A stretch of 64,000 nucleotides of DNA from Nonlabens sp. (GCF_018401815.1 NZ_JAGYKG010000001.1:558001-622000); one strand, 5' to 3'. Positions 25,361 through 35,321 are shown, counted from the first letter of the stretch. Numbers and translations: made by a program. The notes: generated by a model from the sequence alone, not told the origin.

Positions 25361-26028
25361 TACTTCAATTTAAACTTGATATAAGTAATTGCTTTTCCTG
25401 TTTCTAAATAGTGCTTTTCATAAAAAGTTTGAGTTCCTGTAACCTCTTCAGGAGACTCGGTATTAGAATAAACATCGTGATGAGCGTATAAGATTTCTTC
25501 ACCTCTCGCTTGTAATAAGCCTAAGGTATAACCGTGCATAAACTCTGAGTCTGTTTTAAGATTCATAACACCATCTGGTTGTAAGATGTGTTTATATTTG
25601 GATAAAAAGTCAGGGTTGGTCATTCTATGCTTGGTGCGTTTGTACTTGATTTGAGGGTCTGGAAATGTGATCCATATTTCTTGAATTTCCGCTTTCGCGA
25701 AAGCGGAATCAACCAATTCAATCTGAGTTCTTATAAAAGCAACATTGTCAAGACCTTCTTGTAAGGCCGTTTTTGCTCCCCGCCAAAAACGTGCGCCTTT
25801 AATATCAATACCTATAAAATTGCGCTCGGGATATTTACGTGCTAACGCAACAGTATATTCTCCTTTACCACACCCCAACTCAAGAGTGATAGGATTTGTG
25901 TTTCCAAAAAACTTCTGCCATTTCCCCTGATATTTAAAGCCAGAAACCACCTCTTCACGAGAAGGCTGTAGGACATTTTTAAATGTTTCGTTTTCGTTAA
26001 ATCGTTTGAGTTTATTCTTACTTCCCAA
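25360..26028 (-). CDS. trmB: tRNA (guanine-N7-)-methyltransferase
   Basis: Forms m7G46 in tRNA variable loops using SAM. It has 222 residues. The SAM-binding motif L-E-L-G-C-G-K-G-E-Y lies at about 51-60, the acidic I-G-I-D-I-K-G-A-R at about 74-82, and the TrmB-specific I-T-F-P-D-P-Q-I-K-Y-K-R-T-K-H-R-M at about 120-136. An exact copy of the palindromic repeat encodes S-A-F-A-K-A-E (about 108-114) in the loop between the SAM core and the P-D-P motif. First gene of the trmB-lysE-atl operon and divergent from the glycosyltransferase gene. Confidence 0.95.
   Translation of the reverse strand: MGSKNKLKRFNENETFKNVLQPSREEVVSGFKYQGKWQKFFGNTNPITLELGCGKGEYTVALARKYPERNFIGIDIKGARFWRGAKTALQEGLDNVAFIRTQIELVDSAFAKAEIQEIWITFPDPQIKYKRTKHRMTNPDFLSKYKHILQPDGVMNLKTDSEFMHGYTLGLLQARGEEILYAHHDVYSNTESPEEVTGTQTFYEKHYLETGKAITYIKFKLK
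25687..25708. repeat. 16-bp palindrome, exact copy 5, extended to 22 bp, in trmB
   Basis: The 16-bp core is at 25690-25705 and the symmetry extends to 22 bp (TTCCGC...GCGGAA). Read as A-F-A-K-A in trmB. Confidence 0.95.
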
Positions 26029-26097
26029 TACAATTATTTAAAGGTTAATTAATGAGTACAAATATACCTGATTACAAAGTCATTGTATATTTACTAC

Positions 26098-27207
26098 ATG
26101 CAAAAATCAAAAAACATTTTGATTGCCCCGTTAAACTGGGGGCTAGGACACGCCACAAGGTGCATTCCTATTATAAATGCCATTATTAATAATGGTGACC
26201 ACCCTATTATTGCTAGTGATGGAGAAGCACTCGAGCTACTTAAAAAAGAATATTCTAAACAAACTTTTATAGAACTCCCTTCTTATGATATAGAGTATGC
26301 AAAGGAAGGACAAAATTTAAGGCTCAAGATGCTCAAAGATTCTCCTAAAATATGGATGGCCATACGTAATGAGCAACAAATGCTTCAAGAAATCATTCCG
26401 AAATACACTATCTCAGGCATCATCTCTGACAATAGATTGGGACTTTATAGCAACCTGGTTCCCTCTGTAATTATAACCCATCAACTGCAGGTATTATCTG
26501 GCAGTACGACCTGGTTAAGCACGCAATTACACTTGCATTATATAAAAAAATACGACTATTGCTGGATTCCTGATTTTGATAGCCCAAACAACCTTACCGG
26601 CAAGCTTTCCTATAACGAGGATTTTGAAATTGAGAAAGTATTTTTAGGGCCTCTTTCTAGATTTCAGAATACGGGTAATTATCAAAAAAAATATGATTTA
26701 ATGGTATTGCTATCTGGTCCAGAACCACAAAGAGGTATTTTAGAGAAAAAGCTTCTTACAGAGCTTAAATCATATAAAGGAAAGGTGTTATTTATTGCAG
26801 GCAAGGTAGAAAAGGAACAAAAGGTAGAGAAAAAAGGACGCCTTACTTATTACAATTATCTTTCTACAGATGGCTTACAAAAGGCACTAGATCGTTCTGA
26901 AATGGTATTGAGCAGGAGTGGTTATACCACTATTATGGACCTACAAAAAATGGGTAAAAAAGCATTTTTTATTCCCACCCCAGGCCAGTTTGAACAAGAA
27001 TACCTCGCAGAATTGTTAGATCAAAAAGGAATTGTTCCTTACGCTACTCAAGAAGATTTTCAGATACAAATGTTATCTCGCGTGGAACTCTATAAAGGAT
27101 GGGAATGTAGTCAGCCTTCTTCAAGTTCGCCTTCTTCCATTTTGAAAGGAACTTTTTCTAACGTGAATGAAAACTCAGAACCTATGCCTAGCTCACTATC
27201 CACATAA
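26098..27207 (+). CDS. Glycosyltransferase (GT28/MGT-like), with an aberrant C-terminus
   Basis: A GT-B fold enzyme. The N-terminal L-N-W-G-L-G-H-A-T-R loop (about 12-21 from M-Q-K-S-K) and the C-terminal donor-site region S-R-S-G-Y-T-T-I-M-D-L and T-P-G-Q-F-E-Q-E-Y-L-A-E match the MurG/UDP-GlcNAc transferase type used for glycolipids. The frame can be opened at a TTG at 26083, but the ATG at 26098 gives the normal N-terminus. About 35 final residues (S-Q-P-S-S-S-S-P-S-S onward) are Ser/Pro-rich and lie antisense within the histidine kinase gene. The natural tail therefore seems replaced, probably by a small deletion that fused the two 3' ends. Confidence 0.8.
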   Translation: MQKSKNILIAPLNWGLGHATRCIPIINAIINNGDHPIIASDGEALELLKKEYSKQTFIELPSYDIEYAKEGQNLRLKMLKDSPKIWMAIRNEQQMLQEIIPKYTISGIISDNRLGLYSNLVPSVIITHQLQVLSGSTTWLSTQLHLHYIKKYDYCWIPDFDSPNNLTGKLSYNEDFEIEKVFLGPLSRFQNTGNYQKKYDLMVLLSGPEPQRGILEKKLLTELKSYKGKVLFIAGKVEKEQKVEKKGRLTYYNYLSTDGLQKALDRSEMVLSRSGYTTIMDLQKMGKKAFFIPTPGQFEQEYLAELLDQKGIVPYATQEDFQIQMLSRVELYKGWECSQPSSSSPSSILKGTFSNVNENSEPMPSSLST

Positions 27208-28205
27208 ATACGCTCTCCATGAGCCTCTACGATATGTTTAACAATAGCTAGTCCTAACCCAGAGCCACCTTCTTTACGTGACCCCGTTCTATCTACCCTA
27301 AAGAACCGTTCAAACAATCTAGGAACATACTCCGGTTTAATTCCCTCACCATTATCTGTTACCCTTAAAATAATTTTATTATTGATAAGATCTTCAACAG
27401 CTACTTCGGTAGTTCCATTTTGTTTACCATACTTAATAGAATTCATAATAAGATTTGAAATCACTTGAAGTATTCTTTCTTGATCTGCATGTACCATAAT
27501 AGGTTGATCATATTTCATATCAAAAACTAATGAAATATTTTTTTTTGATGCCTTCATTTCAAACTGATCAAAAACCTGTTTTACCAAGTTAATGACATCA
27601 ATATGTTCCTTGTCCAGACTCATATCGCCTACTTCAAGTCTTGTGATCATGTCCATATCCCTAACGATATAAGTAAGTCGCTCCACTCCTTTTTGAGCTC
27701 GTTCCAGGTATTTCTTGCGTATCACTTTATCCTTGTGCGCGCCATCTATAAGCGTGTCTATATAACCTTGTACTGTAAACAACGGCGTTTTTAATTCATG
27801 AGATATATTTCCTAAAAATTCTTTTCTGTAGTTTTCTCGTATTTGAAGTGTTTCTATTTCTATTTTTTTATTACGAGCAAACCGTTCTACTTGCTCCTTG
27901 AGTGTGCGCATGTCAGTGGCAATCTCACGGTCAGAAAAATTGCTGGACTCTAAAAGTGAAACATCTTCATAGATCTTTTTGATGCGGCGGTAAATAAATC
28001 TCTGTACGCGGTACTGAATAATCACAAAACACAAAATAAAAACACTAATGATTATTCCTAAAAGAATAGGTGCAGGAAGTTGTACCCCGTCAATAAAGGT
28101 AACCAGAAGTAGAATTAAAAATAATAAAAAGGTAATATAGATCGATGATCTAATTGCAAAACGGTAACTTTTTCTTTGTGATGTCGATTGCGTATTATTT
28201 GACAT
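27111..28205 (-). CDS. Two-component sensor histidine kinase (PhoR-like)
   Basis: A 364-residue inner-membrane kinase. Two transmembrane helices (about 20-37 and 45-65) with almost no periplasmic loop are followed by a short linker. The H-box I-S-H-E-L-K-T-P has the phosphorylated H136. The N-box (S-N-L-I-M-N-S-I-K-Y-G), D-N-G-E-G-I and G-S-G-L-G-L-A-I-V form the ATPase. The tiny periplasmic part suggests that it senses the membrane or a partner protein, as in PhoR. Its ATG lies inside the response regulator gene (11-base overlap). The last 97 bases are shared in antisense with the glycosyltransferase gene. Confidence 0.92.
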   Translation of the reverse strand: MSNNTQSTSQRKSYRFAIRSSIYITFLLFLILLLVTFIDGVQLPAPILLGIIISVFILCFVIIQYRVQRFIYRRIKKIYEDVSLLESSNFSDREIATDMRTLKEQVERFARNKKIEIETLQIRENYRKEFLGNISHELKTPLFTVQGYIDTLIDGAHKDKVIRKKYLERAQKGVERLTYIVRDMDMITRLEVGDMSLDKEHIDVINLVKQVFDQFEMKASKKNISLVFDMKYDQPIMVHADQERILQVISNLIMNSIKYGKQNGTTEVAVEDLINNKIILRVTDNGEGIKPEYVPRLFERFFRVDRTGSRKEGGSGLGLAIVKHIVEAHGERIYVDSELGIGSEFSFTLEKVPFKMEEGELEEG

Positions 28206-28893
28206 ACTTATAACCTACACCTTTTACCGTTTTAAAACTATCGTCCCCCAGTTTTTCTCGCAACTTCCTAATATGAACGTCTATTGTACGACCCCCTACA
28301 ATAACTTCGTTACCCCATACGATGTCTAGAATTTCTTCTCGCTTAAACACCTTACCTGGTTTTGTAGTAAGTAAAGAAAGTAATTCAAATTCCTTGCGAG
28401 GCAAGATCATTTCTTCTTTCTTAAAGATTATTTTATATTGATCTCTATCAATGATCAAATCACCTAATTTTACAATATTTGAGGCAGATGGCGCTTCATT
28501 TTCTCGGCGCCTCAAGAGTGACTTTACCTTAGAAACCAAAACACGTGGCTTTACTGGTTTTGTAATATAATCATCTGCTCCTACGTCAAAACCAGCAATC
28601 ATAGAATAATCTTCTCCTCTAGCGGTAAGAAAAGTAATGATAGTACCATCTAGTTCAGGCAATTTACGCATTTTCTCACAAGCTTCAATTCCATCCATTA
28701 CTGGCATCATGACATCTAAGATAATGAGGTCAGGCCTTTTCTTTTTTGCTTTTTTGAGTGCTTCTTCACCATTTTCTGCCGTATAAACCTGATACCCTTC
28801 GTTTTTTAGGTTATACCCAACAATCTCTAGGATATCCGGCTCATCATCAACTAATAGAATTTTGGCTTTAGCGTCTTTCATTTCGTCTTTCAT
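28195..28893 (-). CDS. OmpR/PhoB family response regulator
   Basis: A 232-residue DNA-binding regulator. The receiver domain (about 10-125) has the acidic pair D16-D17, phosphoacceptor D60 (L-I-I-L-D-V-M-M-P), T91 in F-L-T-A-R and K112 in Y-I-T-K-P. The winged helix C-terminal domain (about 140-232) ends in G-G-R-T-I-D-V-H-I-R-K-L-R-E-K-L and V-K-G-V-G-Y-K. It pairs with the overlapping kinase gene. PhoB-like by pattern, but no pst or phosphate gene is in the window to support a phosphate role. Confidence 0.93.
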   Translation of the reverse strand: MKDEMKDAKAKILLVDDEPDILEIVGYNLKNEGYQVYTAENGEEALKKAKKKRPDLIILDVMMPVMDGIEACEKMRKLPELDGTIITFLTARGEDYSMIAGFDVGADDYITKPVKPRVLVSKVKSLLRRRENEAPSASNIVKLGDLIIDRDQYKIIFKKEEMILPRKEFELLSLLTTKPGKVFKREEILDIVWGNEVIVGGRTIDVHIRKLREKLGDDSFKTVKGVGYKYVK

Positions 28894-29295
28894 ATGCTTA
28901 GGAGGCTAAGTTAATAAGATAGTTACTCAATGATTTTAAATTCATGTTAGCTTTAGGTTAACTCCGTGGTCCAAAAGATGAAGTTATGAAAATAATTGAT
29001 AATTCCACTTTCGCGGAAGCAGAATACCCCAAACTTTAAAAATAAAGCTTCAATTAGGAATCAACAAATATATGCTTTTGTTCAGATCAATCTGCTGTAG
29101 TTCATCAACACAAATAAGTCAACCCTTATGAAAACACATAGCTTTAAAAAAAATGCACAATTCATAAACCAATACCGATTGGTCAATACAAAGAGTAATA
29201 GCATGCCCAAATGCGATAAAATGACTGTTTCACTTTAAATAAGGTTTGTGAAGACCTGACTTTAAATGCTGTTAGCAAGGGCATGATAGGAGTTA
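28894..29295. other. Intergenic stretch of about 400 bases
   Basis: This stretch separates the response regulator (-) from the LuxE-like gene (+). It holds a degenerate copy of the palindrome (29006-29021), a possible minus-strand -7 element TATATTTG (29065-29072) that could serve the two-component operon, and a 36-codon open frame at 29128-29238 (+) without recognisable features. Nothing else is evident. Confidence 0.5.
29006..29021. repeat. 16-bp palindrome, degenerate copy 6, intergenic
   Basis: CACTTTCGCGGAAGCA matches 13 of 16 consensus positions. It is the most diverged copy and is outside any gene, as expected for a decaying element. Confidence 0.6.
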
Positions 29296-30375
<1,080 letters not shown>

Positions 30376-30416
30376 AAAACCTTATGACTTTTTAAAAAAA
30401 GTCATAAGGTTTTTTT
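30376..30416. terminator. Bidirectional terminator between the LuxE-like gene and tyrS
   Basis: A 15-bp perfect stem (ACCTTATGACTTTTT with AAAAAGTCATAAGGT) is flanked by AAAA on the left and TTTTTT on the right, so it can stop transcription from both convergent genes. Confidence 0.9.
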
Positions 30417-30436
30417 ATCTAGATTAAGTACTACGA

Positions 30437-31735
30437 CTACTTCAACACCACTAAAAAATAATTCTTCTTACCGCGTTGGAGCAAGATCATATTACCAGCG
30501 ATCACATCTTCTATAGTGATCATTTTATCTTCAGAGATCTTGTTTTTATTAATACTCAGACTATTCTCATTAAGCGCTCTACGCACCTCAGCATTGGAAC
30601 TTAAAAAACCTGTGATTTCATTCATAAACGTAACAACATCTACTCCATTTTCAATTACAGCTCTATCAATTTCTACTTGTGGCACACCTTCAAAAATCTC
30701 TAATAAAGTCGCCTGATCCATTTTACCCCATTGCTCTGGTGTTACCTTTTTAGAAAACAAAATTCCAGAAGCCTCAACAGCAGTTTCATAAGCTTCTTTA
30801 CCGTGAACCATAATGGTTACTTCTTGAGCGAGTCGTTTTTGAAGGGCTCTATAGCCTGGATCTTTTTGATGTTCTTCAATAAGAGCATCACAAGTTTTTT
30901 GATCTAAGAACGTAAAAATCTTGATCCAATTTATAGCGTCATCATCTGTTGCTGTAATCCAGAATTGATAGAATTTGTAAACGCTGGTTTTAGCTGTATC
31001 CAGCCAGATATTTCCCCCTTCGGTCTTTCCAAATTTTGTACCGTCTGCTTTTGTTACTAGTGGTGTGGTAATCGCATAAGCTTTACCTCTCGCTTTGCGC
31101 CTTATCAATTCTGTTCCAGTGGTGATGTTTCCCCATTGATCAGAGCCCCCTATTTGAAGTTTACAAGCTTCCTTTTCATAAAGATGTAAATAATCATAGC
31201 CTTGAAACAACTGGTAAGTGAATTCGGTAAAACTCATTCCCTCCCCCTCACCAGAGACACGTTTTTTTACCGATTCTTTTGCCATCATGTAATTAACGGT
31301 AATGTGTTTCCCTATATCGCGAGCAAAATCAATAAGGCTGAAGTCCTTCATCCAGTCATAATTGTTAACCAGCTTGGCTCGTGTCGCCTCTTCACCGCCT
31401 TCAAAATCTATAAATCTAGCAATCACACTTTTTACACCAGCAATATTTTTATCAAGAATATCTTGAGTGAGCAAGTTACGCTCGGCACTCTTCCCGCTAG
31501 GATCACCAATCATGCCCGTGGCTCCACCAACCAATGCAATAGGTCGATGACCCGCCCGCTGCAAATGCATGAGTAATATGATCTGCACAAGACTTCCTAT
31601 GTGAAGAGAATCTGCCGTAGGGTCAAAACCTATATAACCAGAAACAACTTCACTTTGAAGCATTTCTTCTGTATCTGGCATGATATCATGTATCATCCCA
31701 CGCCATTTTAATTCTTGTACAAAGTTGTAAGCCAT
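30437..31735 (-). CDS. tyrS: Tyrosyl-tRNA synthetase
   Basis: Class I aminoacyl-tRNA synthetase charging tRNA-Tyr; 432 residues, the bacterial TyrS-I length. The HIGH-type motif is S-L-H-I-G-S-L (about 42-48), the KMSKS loop reads K-F-G-K-T (about 231-235), and the tyrosine-binding region has G-G-S-D-Q-W-G-N. A C-terminal S4-like RNA-binding domain follows (about 360-432). On the minus strand TATATTTG (31755-31762) is a good -7 element 19 bases before the ATG. Convergent with the LuxE-like gene. Confidence 0.97.
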   Translation of the reverse strand: MAYNFVQELKWRGMIHDIMPDTEEMLQSEVVSGYIGFDPTADSLHIGSLVQIILLMHLQRAGHRPIALVGGATGMIGDPSGKSAERNLLTQDILDKNIAGVKSVIARFIDFEGGEEATRAKLVNNYDWMKDFSLIDFARDIGKHITVNYMMAKESVKKRVSGEGEGMSFTEFTYQLFQGYDYLHLYEKEACKLQIGGSDQWGNITTGTELIRRKARGKAYAITTPLVTKADGTKFGKTEGGNIWLDTAKTSVYKFYQFWITATDDDAINWIKIFTFLDQKTCDALIEEHQKDPGYRALQKRLAQEVTIMVHGKEAYETAVEASGILFSKKVTPEQWGKMDQATLLEIFEGVPQVEIDRAVIENGVDVVTFMNEITGFLSSNAEVRRALNENSLSINKNKISEDKMITIEDVIAGNMILLQRGKKNYFLVVLK

Positions 31736-31754
31736 AATTAAAGTTTTACGCCTG

Positions 31755-31762
31755 CAAATATA
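31755..31762 (-). promoter_or_regulatory. -7 element of tyrS
   Basis: On the minus strand TATATTTG matches TAnnTTTG exactly. No -33 TTTG is evident, and no T-box leader is present in the short gap before the ATG. Confidence 0.4.
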
Positions 31763-31818
31763 TGTGGTTTGGGTGTTTTTAAAGGATTTTTAAGTCTCGT
31801 ATTGTTTATTTTTACAGC

Positions 31819-32817
31819 ATGATTTTAATCACAGGAGCCACAGGATTAGTAGGAGGACATTTGTTATACCGCTTTCGCGAAAGCGGAAAAAATATCATTG
31901 CTACCTATCGCGAATTGAAAAGTCTAGATAAAACAAGGGAGATTTTTGAGTCTTATGAAAAAGGTGCTGGTGCCCAAGTGGATTCTTTTCAATGGAAACA
32001 GTCAGACATTCTTGATATACCAAGCCTAGAAATGGCCATGCAACAGGTAACAACAGTGTATCATTGTGCTGCTGCCATAGATGATCTTCCTTTTGAAGAA
32101 ATGAAAAATAGCAACATGCGCGGTACAGAAAATGTAATCAATGTAGCTCTTGCTATGGGGGTTAAGAAGTTTTGCCACGTAAGTAGTATTGCAGCACTAG
32201 GGGAGGCTGTGGGAGACAGGTCAGTAAATGAAGACGATTTTTTTAATCTGGACGGACTCAATACCGATTATGCGATTACCAAATTTGGAGCAGAAATGGA
32301 AGCCTGGAGAGGAACTCAAGAAGATATGATGGTTAACATCGTCAACCCGGGTATTATCCTAGGAGAAGGGAATTGGGAATGCGGCTCTGGGCAACTGATT
32401 AGTAAAACAGCCTCTGGGAATAAATTTTATACCTGCGGTAGTAGCGGTTTTATAGACGTGCGAGATGTCACACGAGCCATGCAAGAACTCACTGAAAGTG
32501 ATCATAAAAACGAGCGGTATATTCTCGTTTCAGAAAACAAAACCTATAAAGAAGTTTTAGATTTAATAGCAATTAGCTTGCAGAAACGAAAGCCCTATAT
32601 TCCCCTTAAAAGTGGTGTTTTAAAATTGATTTCTTACCTGCTTAAAATTCCTAACCTATTTGGTTTTTTACCTAAGCTAAGTATGGCAAAGGTGCAGTCC
32701 ATGACTTCAAAAACTAAGTACTCTAATGCTAAAATTAAAAAGGTCTTAAACTTTGAGTTGACTCCTGTACAAGAGGCTATTGATCGAGTGGCTACTTTTT
32801 ATGGGCAAAGAAACTAA
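31819..32817 (+). CDS. NAD-dependent epimerase/dehydratase (extended SDR family)
   Basis: A 332-residue extended short-chain dehydrogenase. The Rossmann motif G-A-T-G-L-V-G-G-H (about 6-14), V-Y-H-C-A-A (about 77-82), catalytic S116-S117 region (V-S-S-I-A-A-L-G) and Y-A-I-T-K (about 146-150) are in place, then N-P-G-I-I-L-G. The dihydroflavonol reductase-like branch is likely; the substrate is unknown. An exact palindromic repeat encodes R-F-R-E-S at residues 18-22, at the end of the first helix next to the cofactor loop. The gene ends one base before the convergent DUF4296 gene. Confidence 0.88.
   Translation: MILITGATGLVGGHLLYRFRESGKNIIATYRELKSLDKTREIFESYEKGAGAQVDSFQWKQSDILDIPSLEMAMQQVTTVYHCAAAIDDLPFEEMKNSNMRGTENVINVALAMGVKKFCHVSSIAALGEAVGDRSVNEDDFFNLDGLNTDYAITKFGAEMEAWRGTQEDMMVNIVNPGIILGEGNWECGSGQLISKTASGNKFYTCGSSGFIDVRDVTRAMQELTESDHKNERYILVSENKTYKEVLDLIAISLQKRKPYIPLKSGVLKLISYLLKIPNLFGFLPKLSMAKVQSMTSKTKYSNAKIKKVLNFELTPVQEAIDRVATFYGQRN
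31869..31886. repeat. 16-bp palindrome, exact copy 7, in the SDR gene
   Basis: Exact core at 31870-31885, symmetry extending to 18 bp. Read as R-F-R-E-S in the host gene. Confidence 0.95.
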
Positions 32818-32818
32818 T

Positions 32819-33256
32819 TTAAATTTCTTCATCAGGATCTAAGTCCTCAAGATCTTTGATGTAATCCTTAGGTGTATTTTTAGAAACACGACTCTGCTCT
32901 TCTTTATTAATTCTTTCCTGTCTTGCGTTTAGAGAATCTTGAAGGGATTTAAAGTTTTCTTGAACCTCATCCATAATCAAAAGATACTCTTCTACTCGGT
33001 CTGTATAATAATTCAAATTCTCTTGAAAAGTAATGCTATCCATATCATACTTTTCATATAAGAAAGAACTGGGCTGGACACCCGTTTTAAGATAAGCCGT
33101 TTTATTAGAAGAGATAGCTCCCTCAATTAAATATAAGTCGGTTATTAATGCGGCCATTTTATCTTTGGAAAACAGATTTTCAGGTGGAGGAGATTTCTCC
33201 ACATTAGAACATGATGAGATAAAAATCGCAAAAAGGACAACTACTATTTTTTTCAT
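32819..33256 (-). CDS. DUF4296 family lipoprotein
   Basis: A 145-residue lipoprotein: the signal ends I-S-S-C with lipidated Cys16. The core (about 30-110) is a helical DUF4296 domain (K-M-A-A-L-I-T-D-L-Y-L-I-E-G-A, F-L-Y-E-K-Y), and the tail is acidic and disordered. Function is unknown; the family is confined to Bacteroidota. Its ATG overlaps the pyrC stop by 4 bases, and the GT2-pyrC-DUF4296 order recurs in flavobacteria. Confidence 0.85.
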   Translation of the reverse strand: MKKIVVVLFAIFISSCSNVEKSPPPENLFSKDKMAALITDLYLIEGAISSNKTAYLKTGVQPSSFLYEKYDMDSITFQENLNYYTDRVEEYLLIMDEVQENFKSLQDSLNARQERINKEEQSRVSKNTPKDYIKDLEDLDPDEEI

Positions 33257-34593
33257 CTTACAAATGATAGTTCCTGGGCATTTTTATTTTCGGACACTTT
33301 AAAATTCTTATACGCCAATTCTCCATTTACAAAAGTTTGCATGACGCGACTTTTAAAAGTTACTCCTTCAAATGGGGACCAGCCACATTTTGCAAGCACA
33401 TTTTCCTTGGTAACCGTCCATGGATTATTGGTATCTACAACAACAAGGTCTGCTTTGTAACCTTCCCTGATATAACCTCTTTTCTCTATGTCAAATAACA
33501 AGGCTGGATTGTGACACATTTTCTGGACTACTTTCTCTATAGTTATTTTTTCGTCATGCACAAATTGCAACATCGCAGGCAATGCGTGCTGCACTAAAGG
33601 ACCTCCACTAGGGCAAGAAGTGTAAGGGTTGGACTTCTCTTCTAAAGTATGTGGCGCATGATCTGTTGCGATCACATCTATGCGATCATCCAGTAGGGCT
33701 TCCCATAATTGTTCTCTGTCAGCAGCTGTTTTAACTGAAGGATTCCACTTGATAAACGTTCCTTTAGCTGCATAATCTTCATCACTAAACCACAAATGAT
33801 GTATACAGACTTCAGAGGTAATTTGTTTGTCTACTATAGCTTGCTTATTCGAAAAAAGGGCTGTTTCTTTCCCCGTTGATAAATGGAATACATGTATTCT
33901 CGCGCCAGTTTCTCTTGCTAATTTTATAGCACTGCTACTACTAATATAACAAGCTTGCTCATCTCTTATTACAGGGTGCTGATCCATCGGGATATCATCT
34001 CCATATTTGTCAAAAGCTTTTTTAAAATTTGCGGTGATCGTAGCCTCATCTTCACAGTGAAGGGCGATTCGCAGTTTTACATTCGAAAAAATCTCTCGCA
34101 GCACTTCTTTATCATCGACAAGCATATTACCTGTTGAAGACCCTAAGAAAAGTTTTAATGCGGGTACTCTAGAAGTATCCACTTTTAAAATCTCTTTTAA
34201 ATTGTCATTTGTACCACCAAACATGAAGGCATAATTTGCGTGACTATCTCGTTGCGCTATTGCCATTTTACTTTCCCATTCTTCAATAGTTGTAGTTTGG
34301 GGATTGGTATTCGGCATTTCCATAAATGTAGTGATCCCACCAGCGACAGCAGCAGCACTTTCTGTTGCAATAGTGGCTTTATGGGTAAGACCTGGCTCTC
34401 TAAAATGCACTTGATCGTCAATAACTCCAGGCAACAAATAATTCCCCTCTATATCAATAATTACAGTATCTGCATTTTTAGCACTGATGCTTTCAGCAAT
34501 TTCAATAATGGTATCTCCTTCTATATAAACATCACCTTCTTTTGTTACACCATCCGTAACAATTTTTGCGTTTTTAATTAACGTTTTTTTCAT
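33253..34593 (-). CDS. pyrC: Dihydroorotase (Bacteroidota type)
   Basis: Cyclises carbamoyl-aspartate to dihydroorotate in pyrimidine synthesis. It has 446 residues and an amidohydrolase fold. The first metal motif reads D-Q-V-H-F-R-E-P-G (about 60-68), with Gln where the classical enzyme has His in HxH. The second-half motif A-T-D-H-A-P-H-T (about 309-316) and the ligand histidines H181 (A-L-H-C-E) and H234 region (H-V-F-H-L-S) are kept. The Q-V-H form is, as I remember, standard in Bacteroidota, so the enzyme is probably active. It overlaps both neighbours by 4 bases. Confidence 0.93.
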   Translation of the reverse strand: MKKTLIKNAKIVTDGVTKEGDVYIEGDTIIEIAESISAKNADTVIIDIEGNYLLPGVIDDQVHFREPGLTHKATIATESAAAVAGGITTFMEMPNTNPQTTTIEEWESKMAIAQRDSHANYAFMFGGTNDNLKEILKVDTSRVPALKLFLGSSTGNMLVDDKEVLREIFSNVKLRIALHCEDEATITANFKKAFDKYGDDIPMDQHPVIRDEQACYISSSSAIKLARETGARIHVFHLSTGKETALFSNKQAIVDKQITSEVCIHHLWFSDEDYAAKGTFIKWNPSVKTAADREQLWEALLDDRIDVIATDHAPHTLEEKSNPYTSCPSGGPLVQHALPAMLQFVHDEKITIEKVVQKMCHNPALLFDIEKRGYIREGYKADLVVVDTNNPWTVTKENVLAKCGWSPFEGVTFKSRVMQTFVNGELAYKNFKVSENKNAQELSFVR

Positions 34594-35321
34594 ATCTCTA
34601 GTTGTCCTAACAAACTTTCCATTTTCATTTTCATTACCCCTAATACAGCTTCATTTATGATGCTGCTGCTCATCTTAGATTGCCCACGAGACCTGTCCGT
34701 AAAAATAACAGGCAGTTCCACGATTGTTGCTTTCAATAAAAATGCTTTAAACTTCATTTCTATTTGAAATGCATAGCCGACAAATTTAATCTTATCCAAG
34801 TTAATTTTCCTTAAAAGAGAGGCTCGATAACAAATAAATCCAGCTGTAGTATCATGAATATTCATTCTAGTTACCATTCTTACATATTTTGAGGCAAAAT
34901 AAGACAAGAGAATTCTAGACATAGGCCAGTTTACCACATTTACTCCTTTGACATACCTGCTTCCAATAACAAGGTCAGCGCCTTGTTTTGCACAAACATC
35001 ATACAAGTCAGGAAGGTCGTTAGGATCATGGGAGAAGTCGGCGTCCATTTCAAATATAAACTCGTAATCCCTTTTTAAAGCCCATTTAAAACCATGAATG
35101 TATGCGGTTCCTAAACCTTGTTTTCCTTCACGTTCTTCTAAAAACAACCGGTTAGCGTATCGCACTAAATTATTTTTCACCACTTCAGCCGTGCCATCTG
35201 GCGAAGAATCATCCACAACAAGAAGATGTAAGTACTGGTTTTGATTTAAAACAGCATCTATCATCAATTGGATATTCTCCAATTCGTTAAACGTAGGAAT
35301 AATAATTAGCGTATTTTTCAT
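34590..35321 (-). CDS. Polyprenol-phosphate mannose synthase-like GT2 glycosyltransferase
   Basis: A 243-residue inverting GT-A enzyme predicted to move a sugar from a nucleotide donor to polyprenyl phosphate. Motifs: I-I-P-T-F-N-E-L-E-N-I (about 7-17), V-V-D-D-S-S-P-D-G-T (about 35-44), M-D-A-D-F-S-H-D-P (about 91-99, the metal-binding DxD) and G-S-R-Y-V-K-G. No transmembrane tail, so it resembles the soluble DPM1 type. First gene of a coupled GT2-pyrC-DUF4296 operon, divergent from DUF4271-hemD. Confidence 0.9.
   Translation of the reverse strand: MKNTLIIIPTFNELENIQLMIDAVLNQNQYLHLLVVDDSSPDGTAEVVKNNLVRYANRLFLEEREGKQGLGTAYIHGFKWALKRDYEFIFEMDADFSHDPNDLPDLYDVCAKQGADLVIGSRYVKGVNVVNWPMSRILLSYFASKYVRMVTRMNIHDTTAGFICYRASLLRKINLDKIKFVGYAFQIEMKFKAFLLKATIVELPVIFTDRSRGQSKMSSSIINEAVLGVMKMKMESLLGQLEI

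Noticed and set aside
29128..29238. 36-codon open frame upstream of the LuxE-like gene
   Set aside because: No recognisable motif, no clear promoter and ordinary length for chance in AT-rich DNA; kept only as a note in the intergenic entry.
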